From Hyaloperonospora brassicae (lineage: Eukaryota; Oomycota; Peronosporomycetes; Peronosporales; Peronosporaceae), in the NCBI GenBank assembly GCA_947650285.1, contig CANTFL010000851.1, positions 62,001-126,000 on the forward strand: a stretch of DNA of 64,000 bases, given 5' to 3'. Every line of letters begins with the position of its first letter. Position 1 is the first letter of the stretch. The position numbers and the translations under genes are program-made. Below the pieces are notes generated by a model. The model was not told the origin of the DNA. It did no database searches and saw nothing but the letters and a program-made list of their open reading frames with translations. Positions 27,401 to 40,794 of this stretch are shown piece by piece.

Positions 27401-30400
27401 GTCTAAATACGGCCACTTGAAGTGGATGAAAGATGTGTGTCGCATTTGCTGGCAAGACAAGGCAATCCTAAGGATTTTATCTTCGCTGCAGACTTTCAAA
27501 GACCTTAAACAACAACAATCAATTATATAAAGAACGATTAAGGATAGAATAAAAGATTATTATGCAGAACTTACCATTAATCACATGCGGGCGCAGCCCT
27601 TCAATCTGGATATCGCGTTGCTGGTCTTGTGTATTTTTAATCAACATACGTAATGGAAGAGACGACGTCCGCGCTTCCTCGGCTTACATTGAATTGTTAA
27701 GCCCTCTCTTAAAAGCACTCGACGACATCTTAATAATCGTATTGACCGCGGCGCACCACCATCTGCTATAATTGTAATTTATTTTAAGGCGAAAAGTCTC
27801 CTTCTACAATCCCTTTACAAAACTATAAGATTGCTTCGAACCGCAAATCGGTCATTTAAGCTGTTCAAGCTTCATCGGCCGATCGAATTTATATATCCAC
27901 TATATTCAAATTCAATTGGATGGTAATAAGCATCAAGCACTTTATTAAAACCGTGCACGAAGTTACTCGTCTTTCTTAGCTTTTGATACTCACTGTCAAT
28001 ACGCCAAAATATATGTGAACATTACTAACGTGCAAGTAAATAATGTAATATAAAACATCTACATATTTGGCTACAATGAAAAGGTTTTCATCATTATGAC
28101 GCTTACAAATTCAGGGTTATAGGGAGTACCAGATCGACACGGCGATGGGCAGCTCGATTAATTTATCACTTATAGGATATATGACTTGTTGGTAGTAATA
28201 AATCAACCATATGTATAACTAAGTTTAAAGATTTTGATTGTCGGCATTTTGGACAAGAAAAATATAATGCTGAGCCTAAATGTATGTGTGAAAGACGTTG
28301 GACGCCGAGACGGCTGTAAAGCTCATCCTATTAATCGATGTTGATTCCGCTGAGTAATAATTACGGATATTTAGACACTCGCATTTTTAAAACAACTAAA
28401 AATCTTTTATAGATCGCTTCTACGGTATTACCCTGGACGACATACAATCGACCAAAAAAATGAAAGCATATTATAAAATTAAGCGCCATGCATGTATCTG
28501 GGCTGAAGTTCCTAGTTCTGTAGTTAATCTTTTGTTATTGCTTCTAATGTTAAAAGATACTGGATGGGACCTCGACCACAATTCAACAATCTAAGACTGC
28601 TGACATTGTGCGCTTGCAAGATTCTTGTCGGAAAATATAATTTTTATAAGGGATTGAATATGATAACTGTGTTGGTAGAGTTGAATGGAAGGGATTCGCT
28701 TAATGAAGCGAGTGTGCGGAAATTTAAATCGCTAGTGGACCCTTCAGCAGCGTCCAGACAAATCATTTGCGGTGATATAAGCAGATAAGAGTACGTACGC
28801 GCCAATACGAGACAATCGGCATTTGCCAGGACAATCGTAAAATTTCGTAACGAAAACAAATAGTTTTGCGCATATGCTCTAAGGATACACGGATGGAAAA
28901 ATGACGACAGCCTGCGGGTGGAGAGGTTTAGCGAGGCCAACAACGCCGTAATAATGATTGGTCAGAAATTCGTCACGATAGTATGCTCGTGGTAGATGAC
29001 AAAATTTTAAGGTTGTTCTTCAAAAAGGCAGAAGTGTGTTAAATTTTAACGCTGCAAGCTAAGTTCGAGGAGGCTAATCGAGAAGCGACTGGTATGATGG
29101 TCATTTTTGAATAGATTGCCTCGATAAGCTAATGTAATTAGCCAAATTTAAGATCCCAAGTGTATATTTATCTCGCCATAGCTCAGATCAAGGGAGAGAA
29201 AACGTTTAATAAATTGAAGCACATCTATAACCAATACATAATACCGTACATGAGGCAAAAATTGAAGATGATGACAGTATAGTATTGAATACCCAATTGA
29301 AGGCGTGCGGGCCTTGCAACGAAGCACTGACTTTTTACGTACTGACAATAAGTTACAGCAATGTATCACTGATAATATTGTAGTCCGTATCTGATACTTA
29401 CTACACATCTGTACACAGAGGAAGAAAAATGCTAGTGAAAGAGCTTCATAAGAGTTAAAGTAAAATTGTATATAATATACACATTGTAAACTCCTTTTTT
29501 ATTGGTTATCCCTACCTTTATTATATTCTAATGATAATAATATGTCTAATGATATCTACTCACCTTCCTTTTGCGTCAAGCAGCAATTTGTTGGATAATA
29601 TCATTGTCTTTATTAAAGAATGTAGGATCCTTATTTCGCCGCTAGAATATCACCGTCTTTTTAACATTGCAGGAGGAACATTAAACTCACATTTCTTATT
29701 ACAGTTTCTTTTAAGTAATAATATCAGGCAAAAAGGTCATTTCATTATATCTTTCGCTCTTCACTTACATTTACATCCGTAAATATTTGACGAATTACTA
29801 TCCGCATGACACTTTTAGGACAAAAAACACTTGTTAGGTCAGACCCATTCAATTTTGACCTTGCGACAACATATCCAACGCGTCAACGCGGTGCGCAGCG
29901 TGATACAAAGAGTTTAGACCTTTTCGATCCAAAGCATTAGACTTTTTGTCGTCTGCTTCTCTCCTTCACCTGCAATTTCCTGTGATACAGATGAAGGTAT
30001 TTTTAAATGACTAGCTCATGATGACTCTGATGTATAACTCATTTACTGCGACAATTTGGTAGTAGTTTTGCCTCAAGGAAAGATTCCGCATCGCCCAGAC
30101 CATCCGTGGTATCTCAGAATGCGCTTTCGCATTTTAAAATCTCCACCAATCATAATGATTTACTACTGAGATCTTAGTCTATTTAAATCTAATGGAGGTT
30201 CTCATTACTCACCATAGACGCCGGATCGTGCGCACTTGCATGATCGTGTGTATGGCGATGGCTTGATCAAAACAATTAAAGCTCAAGTGGTGGTGTTTTT
30301 GAGCGAAAACTCAACCTCTAGTCTAGGACAACATGCGAAAATTATCGATCTTTTAGTGTTTTTCGAAAGACTACACCGTCTAGACATCAACGCGATGAAG

Positions 30401-33400
30401 TATCGCGCTGATGGAGACTTCTTCTCCAAAAGTTGTCAACGAATAATAGTTCAGCGGCGAGCATTATCAGAATATAATTTAATGTGGAAAATCTATATTA
30501 AATGAATTTCCTGCAATGCATAGGTCATTAAGCGTTTAACGTAACCTAAGGAAATTACTGCTGCCCGTAATAAGTTAAAACAAACCAAACTTCGCGAGAT
30601 GCGACTGCATCGATTGACTCGTAAATAAAATTTGTTTTACTCATATGATATGGCCTGTATGCAAGTTTTGTCGACAGCTCACAACGCGCCTATCAACAAG
30701 TTTAATATTACAATTATTAAATGGTTGGTCACACAGCTCTGTTATTGTGCCCGACGTGATAGAATATTTGCAGTTTGTCTACAAAAGCGCAAGGTGCGCG
30801 ACGGCTCGTCTGATCCACCAAATAAGTCGTATCCCTTTGCTCTTAGAACACCACATCGTCAGCCATCAGCTCGTTTATTAGCGTTTGATGGTTGTATAAG
30901 ATTAATTATCACGTCAGATGCAGAAGCTAATTTTCTGCTTTTTTATCTACGATGGCTCACAAAATACTCAGCGTGAAATTGATGATCACCTTGCGAGGGT
31001 ACCATCCTCTGCAGTGGAGGCAACTAGATTAGTTCTGATCCAATTATTAATCATAAATAGACTATCAATCAGCAAGAGCGCGTCCTTTCAAGTATCGTGA
31101 ATACATGAACCATAAGATCAATTGACACCCTTATTTGGCGACGAATAAGCCTTTCTATAGTACCGATCGGGCGAATGGGCGATCGGACATTACGTCCGGT
31201 CATTTAGAAAAACGACATACATCTTATTCTCCTGCACGACGAGTTTGAGTCGAATTGTCATGAGGTTACTGAAATGTAGGGTCAACATCAGCGTCATGTC
31301 CGCTACATACCTAGATACGTAGCAAAACCTTACAATTTCTGACATCAAATTTATTTGTTAAGTCGGACAATACCTGACCTTTGTCAAGTCATGTCCCCCC
31401 TACTACCCGCGATGTGACGAAGAAGGACTAATTTGCTGGACGCGAATATACCCTTCTTAAGCGCGGCGTACAGCTTATGGTTGTTAAAAAGTACGAAACC
31501 GCCTAGCATTCGTAATATTGTCGTCGCGTTCGCCTTTTTCTACGTAACACTGCTAAGGACGAAAATATCATCGAAATTATTTAGCGATAAAGGTACGAAC
31601 TGATTGCAATCAATTTGTCGCGAATTCGTTTAATAAGGCAGGGGCATTAAAAACTTGCTGTATCAAAAGCCACTCCCATAGAATCTCAATGAAGGATTTC
31701 TTTGTCGTGTACAGGATCCCACCAATCAGGAACCAGGAACTGATAAAGGTCAACCATCAGATACATATTAAATACAATAATATTCCTCGAAATACCATCA
31801 CTTTAAAGTCCCTCCTTACTATCGGCGTCTCAGCCGGTATTGTTAAAGCTTTAACTAAATAATTACATGCAATATCCGCCGTTCTAAAGTAACTTTTTAC
31901 TCTCAATAGGTTAAAGAGATGCATGGAAAGATATACTCGATCAAATTACCGCTTCCAGGCGATAGGCATTTAACAGTTCGATCGATAATACCCATATACG
32001 AGACAATAGCAACTGCTTCCTGAAACAGGCCTTTAAGACCGTTTGAGCTCGGTTTTGTTAGGTGCCTCATATTTTAGGAAAATTGCAATGTATGCATATA
32101 GAAGATTTATACCTTTTTTAAAATCATCCGTAAGTCAAATAAAATACCTGAAACGACGCTGAGGATTGTAATGTATGTCGCTTAATCCTCGTCTTTCTGT
32201 CGAGGATACATTCAGTAGCAGATAAGCTGCTAAAAACTCGTTCGGATACAAATATTACGCCTGCTGACCGGATATCGGACATCTATTCGTCCTCGGTGAC
32301 AATTACGTCAATTTGCTTAGATTTGACACGAATCAGATCTCTAAAAACCGTCTCTACATGAAGCTAATAACACTCGTATATATATTAAAACTTATAAGGA
32401 GAAATCATACGAATCGTAAAAGTACCTACAAACATATTATTTGCCATTGCCCCATACATTTTTACGTCTCGACTGTTTTTTCTAATCGTATCTCCACAGG
32501 CTGTAAAGGAATTTTCAGGTACAGGAGAGCCTTAGCAAGCACTGGTTCAGCAAATTATTTCCCTTAGTACAAGCGCTTCCTCAAATTATTTATATTAAAT
32601 TTGTGTAACTATAATGAGTTCCTCAACGATCGAAGCTTTAGACAAATTGGTTATACCTTATTACCGCGTTTCGGCTACCAGCTCATTTTCAAATGAATAA
32701 TGCCCGCTATGTTTGCACCCGTAACCCAGTCCAATACAAATAGTTCAGTGTTGTACCTAGCGGTGCCTTTTTATCTACTCAGTCTCCATGAACGTGCTTT
32801 ACAATGATGAGATTGACTCTACCGGAGTCTTGTGCCGTCATTCTAACGACTCTATCCCTAGTAATGTCATTCACTTACCAGTTGTAAACCACACAATTCT
32901 CGACGCTCCACGGCATTTATTGTGTTCATATGATATATGAATGACAGGTATCATTACGAATAGATGCTATAATCTAATTCTTGGCTTGTATTTACTCTGC
33001 CAAATTAATCTCAGGATGACTCTGAACTTGTAATGTACTATAATCCCAGTACGATGAAGTTAATCATTGACATGTATGTCTTCACCTATGTAAAAGATAT
33101 TTGCTATATATATATATATCCTATGTTTGATGTGCCTATTGTGACGCACACGGCATCCTCGTTTGAGAACTGTCGTGCAGAACGAATATACGCCGATGAA
33201 CCGTTGGTGAATGGCAGGGATCAACACCTTTCAACTATTTCCTGCTAACTAGGGCTTGATATCAAATTCCTATGTCACCTCCACGTTGAATGGGAGAAGA
33301 GGTATCCCATCACCAGGTGCGGATCACATGCTGATGTTATGCCTAGCTTTTGTGAAGAGGTCATCTACTCTAGCACCCTCGAACTATGTTCACATTTGTT

Positions 33401-35042
33401 CGATTTTGCTACAATATTAAATGCGTCGCTCGTACTCCCTTTATCATTTGCTTACAATCCGCATTTCTGTTGCACCAATGCAACAGCCTCGGACCCGAGT
33501 CTGCTTCCCTTGTTGACCGACGTTTTTCACTTCACGTATTACCGCAACATACTATTCGTGGCAAACGACACTCATTAATGTAAAGTCTTATCATTGAATC
33601 GTATTTATAATGATGCAAATGTTTGCCGTTCAAATGCTAAGATAATACGCTCTCGACTTAATAAAGGTCTATAGGCTCGGAAATTTTACCTCATGTCGTC
33701 TTAATAGTTAAGGTATTATTTAATTAGCATGATTCCATTTCAAGATTCGTAGGTGTATCTATACAGCTAAAGTCGCTTGTGATGCCGTACCAGCTTTTAA
33801 CGGAATACTTATTTTTGGACAGAACCATCCGTAAGACCCTTCAAGATTTCCGTATGTTGTGCGCTATCAAAGCCCAAGTTCTATCGTAATGCATTCTACA
33901 AATTATAATACGTGCTTACCGTCTGCGTGCGCATCACTTGAAACCTGCTTAAGTTTCAGGAGATCTAATCAATCCACGTAATCTGGTTGTGATGGATCAT
34001 ATGTGTGACTGAGCCAGTCCTCAAAGATCTCTACCGACCAGACCCTGTGTAAATTGTGCAGCTCGAGGTTAGGAGAAGTTTTAACACGTCCTGCCAAATT
34101 CGATTGGGTACTTTTAACGTTCATGTACTCATCGCCAATGTGACTATACCTGATGTCATCGTTTTACTCGTAAAATCATCTTGATAGGGAGTCTTTCTCG
34201 AATCCTTTGTACTTAGAGTTATCGATCTTTAAGAAATATGGTCGATGCGCATGCGCCAGTCCGAAAGTGGCAGACTAAAATGATGTTGGATTAACCGCTC
34301 TGACCTTAGATCACTTTTCTTTTTTATCAAAATCACTTCTATTGCGACGCATCCTGTTTACGCTTAATAATTTTGGCAGCAAACAATGATGCTGAACCAA
34401 TGTAATACAGATACAATAGCGTAGAGAGACTCTTCTCCGCAATCAAATTTATTTGGTGGCCGAACTCGATTTGATTTTAATCCAAAGTGGAATCTTCAAT
34501 AACGATCAATACTGTTAGACATCCTGCATGAAGATATTGTCGACCCTCACCTAATTAGTACTAATTAAGTCTACAAAGTACATAAGGAGGTATATACGTT
34601 GTTACTCAGAACAAAACACGTCATTTTACCATCACACTAGTAAGCGGGTTCAGGCCCATGAAAGCCAAACATAATGGAATCTATGTGAGTGCCTCCCAGC
34701 CGCGTAGAAAATTATCGTAATAAGATTAGTACGATATAAATAGAATAAGATATTTTTTATGCACACATAAACGAAATCTTGTTACCTATTCTTCCTCATA
34801 ATCCTCAATGTGAGTGTAAGGTGACGAATTCTGAACCTTTACACTTTCACGCGTGTTGTGAAACCTGTATACAACACCGCATAACATGATCATGTAAAGC
34901 GATGAAATTGTTGTCGGTTTTAGGACTACAAGGGGCTACCAGATTTTGCGCAGTACTATTTTTTACGTAGAGACTTAAGTTGAGAGAAATCTATCACGAA
35001 TTAATTCATAGTTTGTTTTGCTAAGATCTACACCCGATGCAC
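24483..35042. other. AT-rich region without convincing genes
   Basis: The longest frames are about 100-114 codons (25,640-25,948; 30,632-30,976) and show no family motifs; neighbouring frames overlap them on both strands. A TA microsatellite lies at about 33,103-33,118. A stretch at 28,865-28,940 resembles the possible gypsy remnant near 960-1,025. Otherwise no terminal repeats, RNA genes or domain motifs were recognised. Confidence 0.5.
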
Positions 35043-35640
35043 AGATATAGCCCATAAGTTGGTCACGATACGAATAGATTATCAGAAGGTAGCGGTGGCG
35101 ATCAAAAAGATCGCTGGTAGAGAGAGGGAGTGGGCATTTACGTGCAGCGCGTCCATCGATGATGTCTTCCCTACATGAAAAAGTTTTAAGCTTCAACTTA
35201 TCTGCACTTTTGTACCGCCTAACCAGGCATATCGCGTGCGATCACGTTTCTTATCCACCCGTCAGGGCAAGATGAGTTTTCGGACTATGCTCAAGAGTTG
35301 AGGACACTCATAGTTGCTATGCAAAACGACCCTCTCCCATAGGTAGTCCATGTGACGATGTTTATGGAAAATCTTCGTCCTGTCCCCACTAGAACTGAAG
35401 TCTTCCGTGTCCACCCCACTGCCATGGAAGGGGTTGTCGAAATAGCGCACAACGCGGACTATAACGTTAAGCTTTCTAATATTGGTTGGAATGGGTATAA
35501 CCCTAGCTCTAACCGAGCAGACTCCATGAGTACTTCAGCGTCTTCCAGACCTGAACCTATGGATCTTAGCAATGATGAGGGTGACAAAAGCGCTACTGAT
35601 GCGATCCACTATCTGGGTTGGTCAGTGTTCTAAACATTGG
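35043..35640 (+). pseudogene. gag fragment of element D
   Basis: The motifs NQAYRVRSRFLST, then FSDYAQELRTL in a shifted frame, then RTEVFRVH and LSNIGWNGYNPSS match the gag of elements B and C. Frameshifts and stops interrupt it. It carries a glutamine codon (CAA) where B and C both have an in-frame TAG, which helps to date those stops. The nucleocapsid zinc knuckle is not recognisable. Confidence 0.8.
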
Positions 35641-35659
35641 TTTGTCAGAGTTATTCGAC

Positions 35660-36330
35660 ACCAAACATGTCAGTGACGAGCTATATTGATCGAGGGACGG
35701 CGACGCCTCACCGATTCCGTTGAGTGATGCTCATGGTGATAGTGGATCACCAAATGCTGCAAGCAGGAATGGCCTAGGGCCGAGACATATCGAGCAGAGC
35801 TCGCATGATATGCGTGGAGTGGCACGTTTAAATCTACTGCGGGAATTGTTCGAGTTTATAAACACCTCACATGATGTCGACCAGGACATCAGCTCTCGTA
35901 CAGAGCATGTTATGGACAGCGATATATTAGGAAACAACCTTGTCCCAAACTCTATGAGGTGTAAGGTCTCATCAAGGTAACGACGGAAACTTGAGACAGC
36001 AACTTCTAAACGCAAAGCGTCTTTGTCGATGTATGGTGAAACTATTAGATTTTTACTTTTTACACTTGTCAATGGAGTCTCTGGTACGAAATTACAACAT
36101 TTGTTTAAAGGCTTTCGCATCGTTCTTGCTCGGATTAAGTTAAACGAAGTGTCTGTTGATGAGTATATTCAAGCCTTAAATGCAGTCGACATATCCGATC
36201 TTGTGTCCATCCGCTCCGGGGCTGAGGGTACGCTTCTTTATTCATATAAGCGTATTTTCTTGAGGACAAGAAGACGGAAGTCGGTACCAGCAAAGAATTT
36301 TCGATCCTTATAGACCCCATGGATCTCTAC
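35660..36330 (+). pseudogene. Linker (protease-RT) fragment of element D
   Basis: Frames at 35,720-35,980 and 36,023-36,313 correspond to the region upstream of RT in element B. Shared features are a SSR(T/L)E motif and an L..DE(M/V)S.GE(F/Y).QAL-like stretch. This part of gypsy polyproteins has no known catalytic role. It is broken by frameshifts. The left portion, up to 36,026, lies in the 984-bp inverted repeat. Confidence 0.6.
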
Positions 36331-36364
36331 TACTCTTTAAAATACCTTTCATGATGAGATGTGT

Positions 36365-37985
36365 AACGACCCACCGTCCGCTATACCTCCCAAAAAATGT
36401 GTATTTCATGCAATTGAAGTGGCTCCTGAAACTACCTACTGCATTTCATGGTAGTAGACCTTATTAAGGAGCAGTGTGACGTCATTGACGACTTCTTTCG
36501 TGACAAGAACGCTGCAGGCATCGTCCAAGATAGTATGTCTCCCCATTCTACACCCTCATTTCGTGTAAAGAAGCCCGTTTGTAAACAACGCATTGTTCAC
36601 GCTTACAACAAGCTAATGCAGCCACCATACCGGCTAAAACACCTACTCTTCGAAATTAAATGGTTGAGAACGACATGGTTAGCTGTAGCAAGTTCAGTGC
36701 GATCGACCTCGTCGATTGATATTACAAGATGCTCATGAGATCCAGCTATATCATGTTTACTGCGATCAGCACCCCAAGCGGTATGATGTGGGAGTTTCTT
36801 GTTATGTCTCAAGGATTTTAAAATTCCTCGACTTCATTCAACCGTCTCGAGATTCAATTTTACCAGGTTACATCGAAGTTATGCGCCGACGGACTTAGAT
36901 GACATTTTGTCCATAGTCGTGCATCAAAAGTTCGATCCAACGTGGACAATCGTATTGATCATTAGCAATCAGCGCTCGCGTGCATGTGCACGAATAGCTG
37001 TATGCAAACAAATTAAAACGCCTCTTAGGCGCTGAAGAGAATTCTCAGATTGGATGCTTCAGTTGCAAGCAAGTCTTGCAAGCTGAACTCGCTATTTTCA
37101 AAGCCAGAATTGACTAGCCGGCTTTAAAAATCGAAAGAATTTTTGCAAGTGACTCGGCTTTGCCAGCGCCTGGAATTAGTAAAGTGCGAGATACACAAAC
37201 ATCGCTCGGCCATTCTAAAACCTCCATCGAATGAATTTGGAACGGTGCTGGACTTGAAACAATACGATGCTTTGAACAAGTTCAAATATGTCTCCTTCAG
37301 GCACCGGTCTTGGTTCTGCTAGATCCGGCGCGGCTCTTTAGTGTCGTCTATGACGCCTTGGACTTTGCCATTGGCTGTGTATTATTGCGAGATGAACCGG
37401 ATGTTCATGAGCGCGTTGTCGATTATAAGTCTAGCCAGATAAAAGCTGCAGAGAAGAACGATCCAGTTCAGGAAAAAGCGCCCTTTGCTATGAATTATGC
37501 ACTCATCAAATTTAAAGTTCATCTGCTCAACATCAGGTTTTTGTGCTATTCCGATCATGCATCGCTACTCACTGCTACACAGTCGCTTCATCTCTTTTAG
37601 AGAATGGCTTGTTGGCTTGTGTTCTTAGCCTAGTCCTACTTCGAGTCGAAGCTTAAAACGGGCCAGCGATTTGTTTTTGACCGATGCGTCACCGCGCGAG
37701 CCTTATTATGAGCTTGCTCAGGTAACGAATATGTCGTCTTCTATATCGAACTAGATTCGTACGGTCTATGTACATGACGATCATTGAGTATACCTGATAC
37801 TTGTTCTAGGGAGCAAGGGATTTAAGAACTTTGACAGAGATTTTTTGGAACGATTGCGTGCGAGGCTACATCGATTTTCCAACTATCAAGGCCTGTTGTG
37901 CCACAGCACGGATGTTAAATATACCCCTCGTATCGATATCTCTAATGATAAGATGTTACACAATCGGATCATTTAACAGGCTTAT
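36365..37985 (+). pseudogene. RT and RNase H remnant of element D
   Basis: RT motifs can be followed through several frames: DPPS, EQCDVIDDFF, IDLVDGYYKMLM and STPSGMMWEFLVM. RNase H follows with (V/I)YDALDFAIGCVLL at about 37,340-37,390 (the family has CDASDFAIG, so the first Cys is changed) and SDHASLLTATQS near 37,550-37,585. Multiple stops and frameshifts exclude function. The order matches B. Confidence 0.8.
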
Positions 37986-37988
37986 GTG

Positions 37989-38889
37989 GTGTAGGGAATT
38001 TTAGAACGTGGTATATCCTACTATTGGCTTGACTCTAGGAGTGGTGAAATCGACGATAGAAGACCTGAAGAGTGAACACATCTGACGAGGGAAGGCTCGA
38101 CAAGAGAGCAACATTATATATTGTCCATCCCACTAAGTATTTGTATGAGACGATAAGGGGATGAAGGAGAACCGCCCAATGATCCTTCTGCAGACAGGAA
38201 ATAAAAAATCAAAAGCCAATACCGAGAAGCATTTTCTAAGAACAAGACGCGTGTACACTTTTGAAGTGAGTCCCTGCGTAGGCTGGATTATTCCTGCTGT
38301 CCAGATTCGAGCTTCATAGCCTGTAAAAGTTTCGATTGGAAGAGCCAAGAGTTAAGTAATCCCGAAGTGGTCATTACTCGCTTCCAGCGAAATACAAGTA
38401 TCCCTGCACGTCGAACCGGTGACTCATTGTACGGCACAGCTTTATGTCTCGTCTTAAGAGGATCCAATAACCCAATAAACGGTACTGTTTTAAGTCTCGT
38501 TGCACGGCGAGCCGGTTCCCAATGGACGGCAGTTTTTAAAGACTGGTCAAGCAACGAGCCGGTGGGTCTTTAATCTAAGACACCGTAAGTCTTCCAGTCG
38601 GGCGTCTAATGCGCCCGGTAACCAGTAAAAGCGTGAAAACTTCAACGTCTACCCATTCGTACGACGTAAGATGATGAGAAGAACGATAACGGCTGATCTC
38701 AGGCAGTCTTCTGGAACGGAGCGTAAGTGGTTGGAGGTATTCAGGTAGGCGAGAGCCACAAATGAACCCGAAGGGGCAAACCGCGAAGAAAATTGACCCG
38801 ACGTGCTAGCCCAACTGCGTCGAATAGCTCGGCAAACGTTATGTTGTTACGTTTAGACCTTATTGCCACATATCTGACAAAATAATATA
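37989..38889. mobile_element. About 0.9-kb insertion in D, candidate solo LTR
   Basis: This block interrupts D exactly between the end of RNase H and the HDT motif at the start of integrase. It begins TGGTGTAGGG and ends near AACAAAC, and the flanks TTATG and TCATG could be a decayed 5-bp duplication. Inside, around 38,400-38,560, roughly 50-bp imperfect repeats with GTACGG/AAACGG and GTCTCGT motifs recur. A solo LTR is the simplest reading, but the TG..CA ends are imperfect. Confidence 0.4.
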
Positions 38890-39443
38890 ACAAACTCATG
38901 ATACTGGGTTGGATGGAGGTCATGAGAAGAATATGGATCAGTTGCCGATATCTGTTGATGGACCAAGCTCTGTAAATGGGTTAGTGCGTATGATCTCACG
39001 TGCGGAAAGTGTCAACGGGTCAAGCCCTCATCTCACAAGGCGGCGCCGATATACAATTTACCTGTACCCACGGGGTGTTGAGAGTTCATCGGCATGGGCT
39101 TTATTTCTATTTCCGAAAGGTTTGTGTGGAAATACAAGTATTGCGGTCTTTGTTGACCGTTTAAGCAAAATAGCTTATTTGGCGGCTGTGCCGGATACCA
39201 TTGATGAGAAAGGAAAAGGTACGCTGTTTACTAATCCTGTGTTTCGACAACATGATTTGACTCAAACTATTGTAATAGATAGAGATCGTCGTTTCACCTA
39301 GAAGAATTGGAATTCCGTCCTTATGGGCTAGGCACGCGTTTGGACATGTCCACAGAGGATTATCCGCAGACCGATGGACAAACCGGGCAAGTAAATCGCG
39401 ATATCGGTGACATCTTACACAGTGTTTGCACTTTTGGACAACT
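38890..39443 (+). pseudogene. Integrase remnant of element D
   Basis: Starts with HDTGLDGGHEK (zinc-binding His pair), continues in a shifted frame with CGKCQRVKPSSH (zinc-binding Cys pair), then VFVDRLSKIAYLAAVPDT. The second catalytic Asp region appears as VIDRDRRFT, and YPQTDGQTGQVNR has Gly where the third catalytic acid (TDGQTERVNR) is expected. It ends at the junction with the inverted gag copy at 39,444. Confidence 0.85.
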
Positions 39444-40735
39444 ACAAAGACGCTTTGCGCTTAGAAGTTGCTGTCTCAAGTTTCCGTCGTTACCTTGATG
39501 AGACCTTACACCTCATAGAGTTTGGGACAAGGTTGTTTCCTAATATATAGCTGTCCATAACATGCTCTGTACGAGAGCTGATGTCCTGGTCGACATCATG
39601 TGAGGTGTTTATAAACTCGAACAATTCCCGCAGTAGATTTAAACGTGCCACTCCACGCATATCATGCGAGCTCTGCTCGATATGTCTCGGCCCTAGGCCA
39701 TTCCTGCTTGCAGCATTTGGTGATCCACTATCACCATGAGCATCACTCAACGGAATCGGTGAGGCGTCGCCGTCCCTCGATCAATATAGCTCGTCACTGA
39801 CATGTTTGGTGTCGAATAACTCTGACAAACCAATGTTTAGAACACTGACCAACCCAGATAGTGGATCGCATCAGTAGCGCTTTTGTCACCCTCATCATTG
39901 CTAAGATCCATAGGTTCAGGTCTGGAAGACGCTGAAGTACTCATGGAGTCTGCTCGGTTAGAGCTAGGGTTATACCCATTCCAACCAATATTAGAAAGCT
40001 TAACGTTATAGTCCGCGTTGTGCGCTATTTCGACAACCCCTTCCATGGCAGTGGGGTGGACACGGAAGACTTCAGTTCTAGTGGGGACAGGACGAAGATT
40101 TTCCATAAACATCGTCACATGGACTACCTATGGGAGAGGGTCGTTTTGCATAGCAACTATGAGTGTCCTCAACTCTTGAGCATAGTCCGAAAACTCATCT
40201 TGCCCTGACGGGTGGATAAGAAACGTGATCGCACGCGATATGCCTGGTTAGGCGGTACAAAAGTGCAGATAAGTTGAAGCTTAAAACTTTTTCATGCAGG
40301 GAAGACATCATCGATGGACGCGCTGCACGTAAGTGCCCACTCCCTCTCTCTACCAGCGATCTTGTTGATCGCCACCGCTACCTTCTGATAATCTATTCGT
40401 ATCATGACCAACTTATGGGCTATATCTCTACCTCACGGATCCAGAGGATAGGATTCTCCTCCTCTTTGCCAGAATCGGGCTTGATGTCCAACCTGACTGT
40501 CTGAGGCTTAGCGCTATCGTCTGCCACAGATACAAAGCGTGTAGCACAGCCATCGCCATGTGGTCTTGTAATTGCCCTACAAGGCCGTCTCGTACTTCTT
40601 TAATCGATCGATACGTGCGTTTAACACGTCCAGGTCGTACGACACAAGGAACTGCACATACTCGGGGCCCCAAGCCGTGTTCAGCTTATAAAGCGCGAGG
40701 TTCTGGAGGTAAGAGAAGGAATTGAATTTCTCCAT
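39444..40735 (-). pseudogene. gag and linker of element D' (inverted partner)
   Basis: Read on the minus strand, gag starts at an ATG at 40,735 with a sequence clearly related to the B/C gag start (LNARI...KYETAL against LNARV...QYETAL). It contains stops and frameshifts and runs into the 984-bp arm shared with D. It has a lysine codon (AAG) where B and C share an in-frame TAA. It ends abruptly at D's integrase. Confidence 0.75.
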
Positions 40736-40794
40736 TCTTAAATGCAGTCCGTCTATACAGACTCAGGCTCAGGTTTACTACAATTGCTACCAGT

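Larger units (their letters stand above)
35043..39443 (+). mobile_element. Gypsy element D, decayed, 5'-truncated
   Basis: Remnant of a Ty3/gypsy element of the B/C family, with gag, the protease-RT linker, RT, RNase H and integrase pieces in the normal order but broken by many stops. Its left edge falls inside gag and its right edge inside integrase, where an inverted copy of its own gag begins. A foreign block of about 0.9 kb separates RNase H from integrase. No LTR of D itself is visible. Confidence 0.85.
35043..40427. repeat. Second inverted repeat, arms 984 bp
   Basis: 35,043-36,026 is repeated as reverse complement at 39,444-40,427; paired positions sum to 75,470. By eye the arms differ at roughly six bases, although both copies of this gag/linker segment share the same older stops and frameshifts. 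The segment therefore decayed first and was duplicated or converted later. The spacer is the rest of D's pol. Confidence 0.9.

Noticed and set aside
30236..30976. Frames of 89-114 codons as a small gene cluster
   Set aside because: No motif, overlapping alternative frames and AT-rich composition like the surroundings; no support beyond length.
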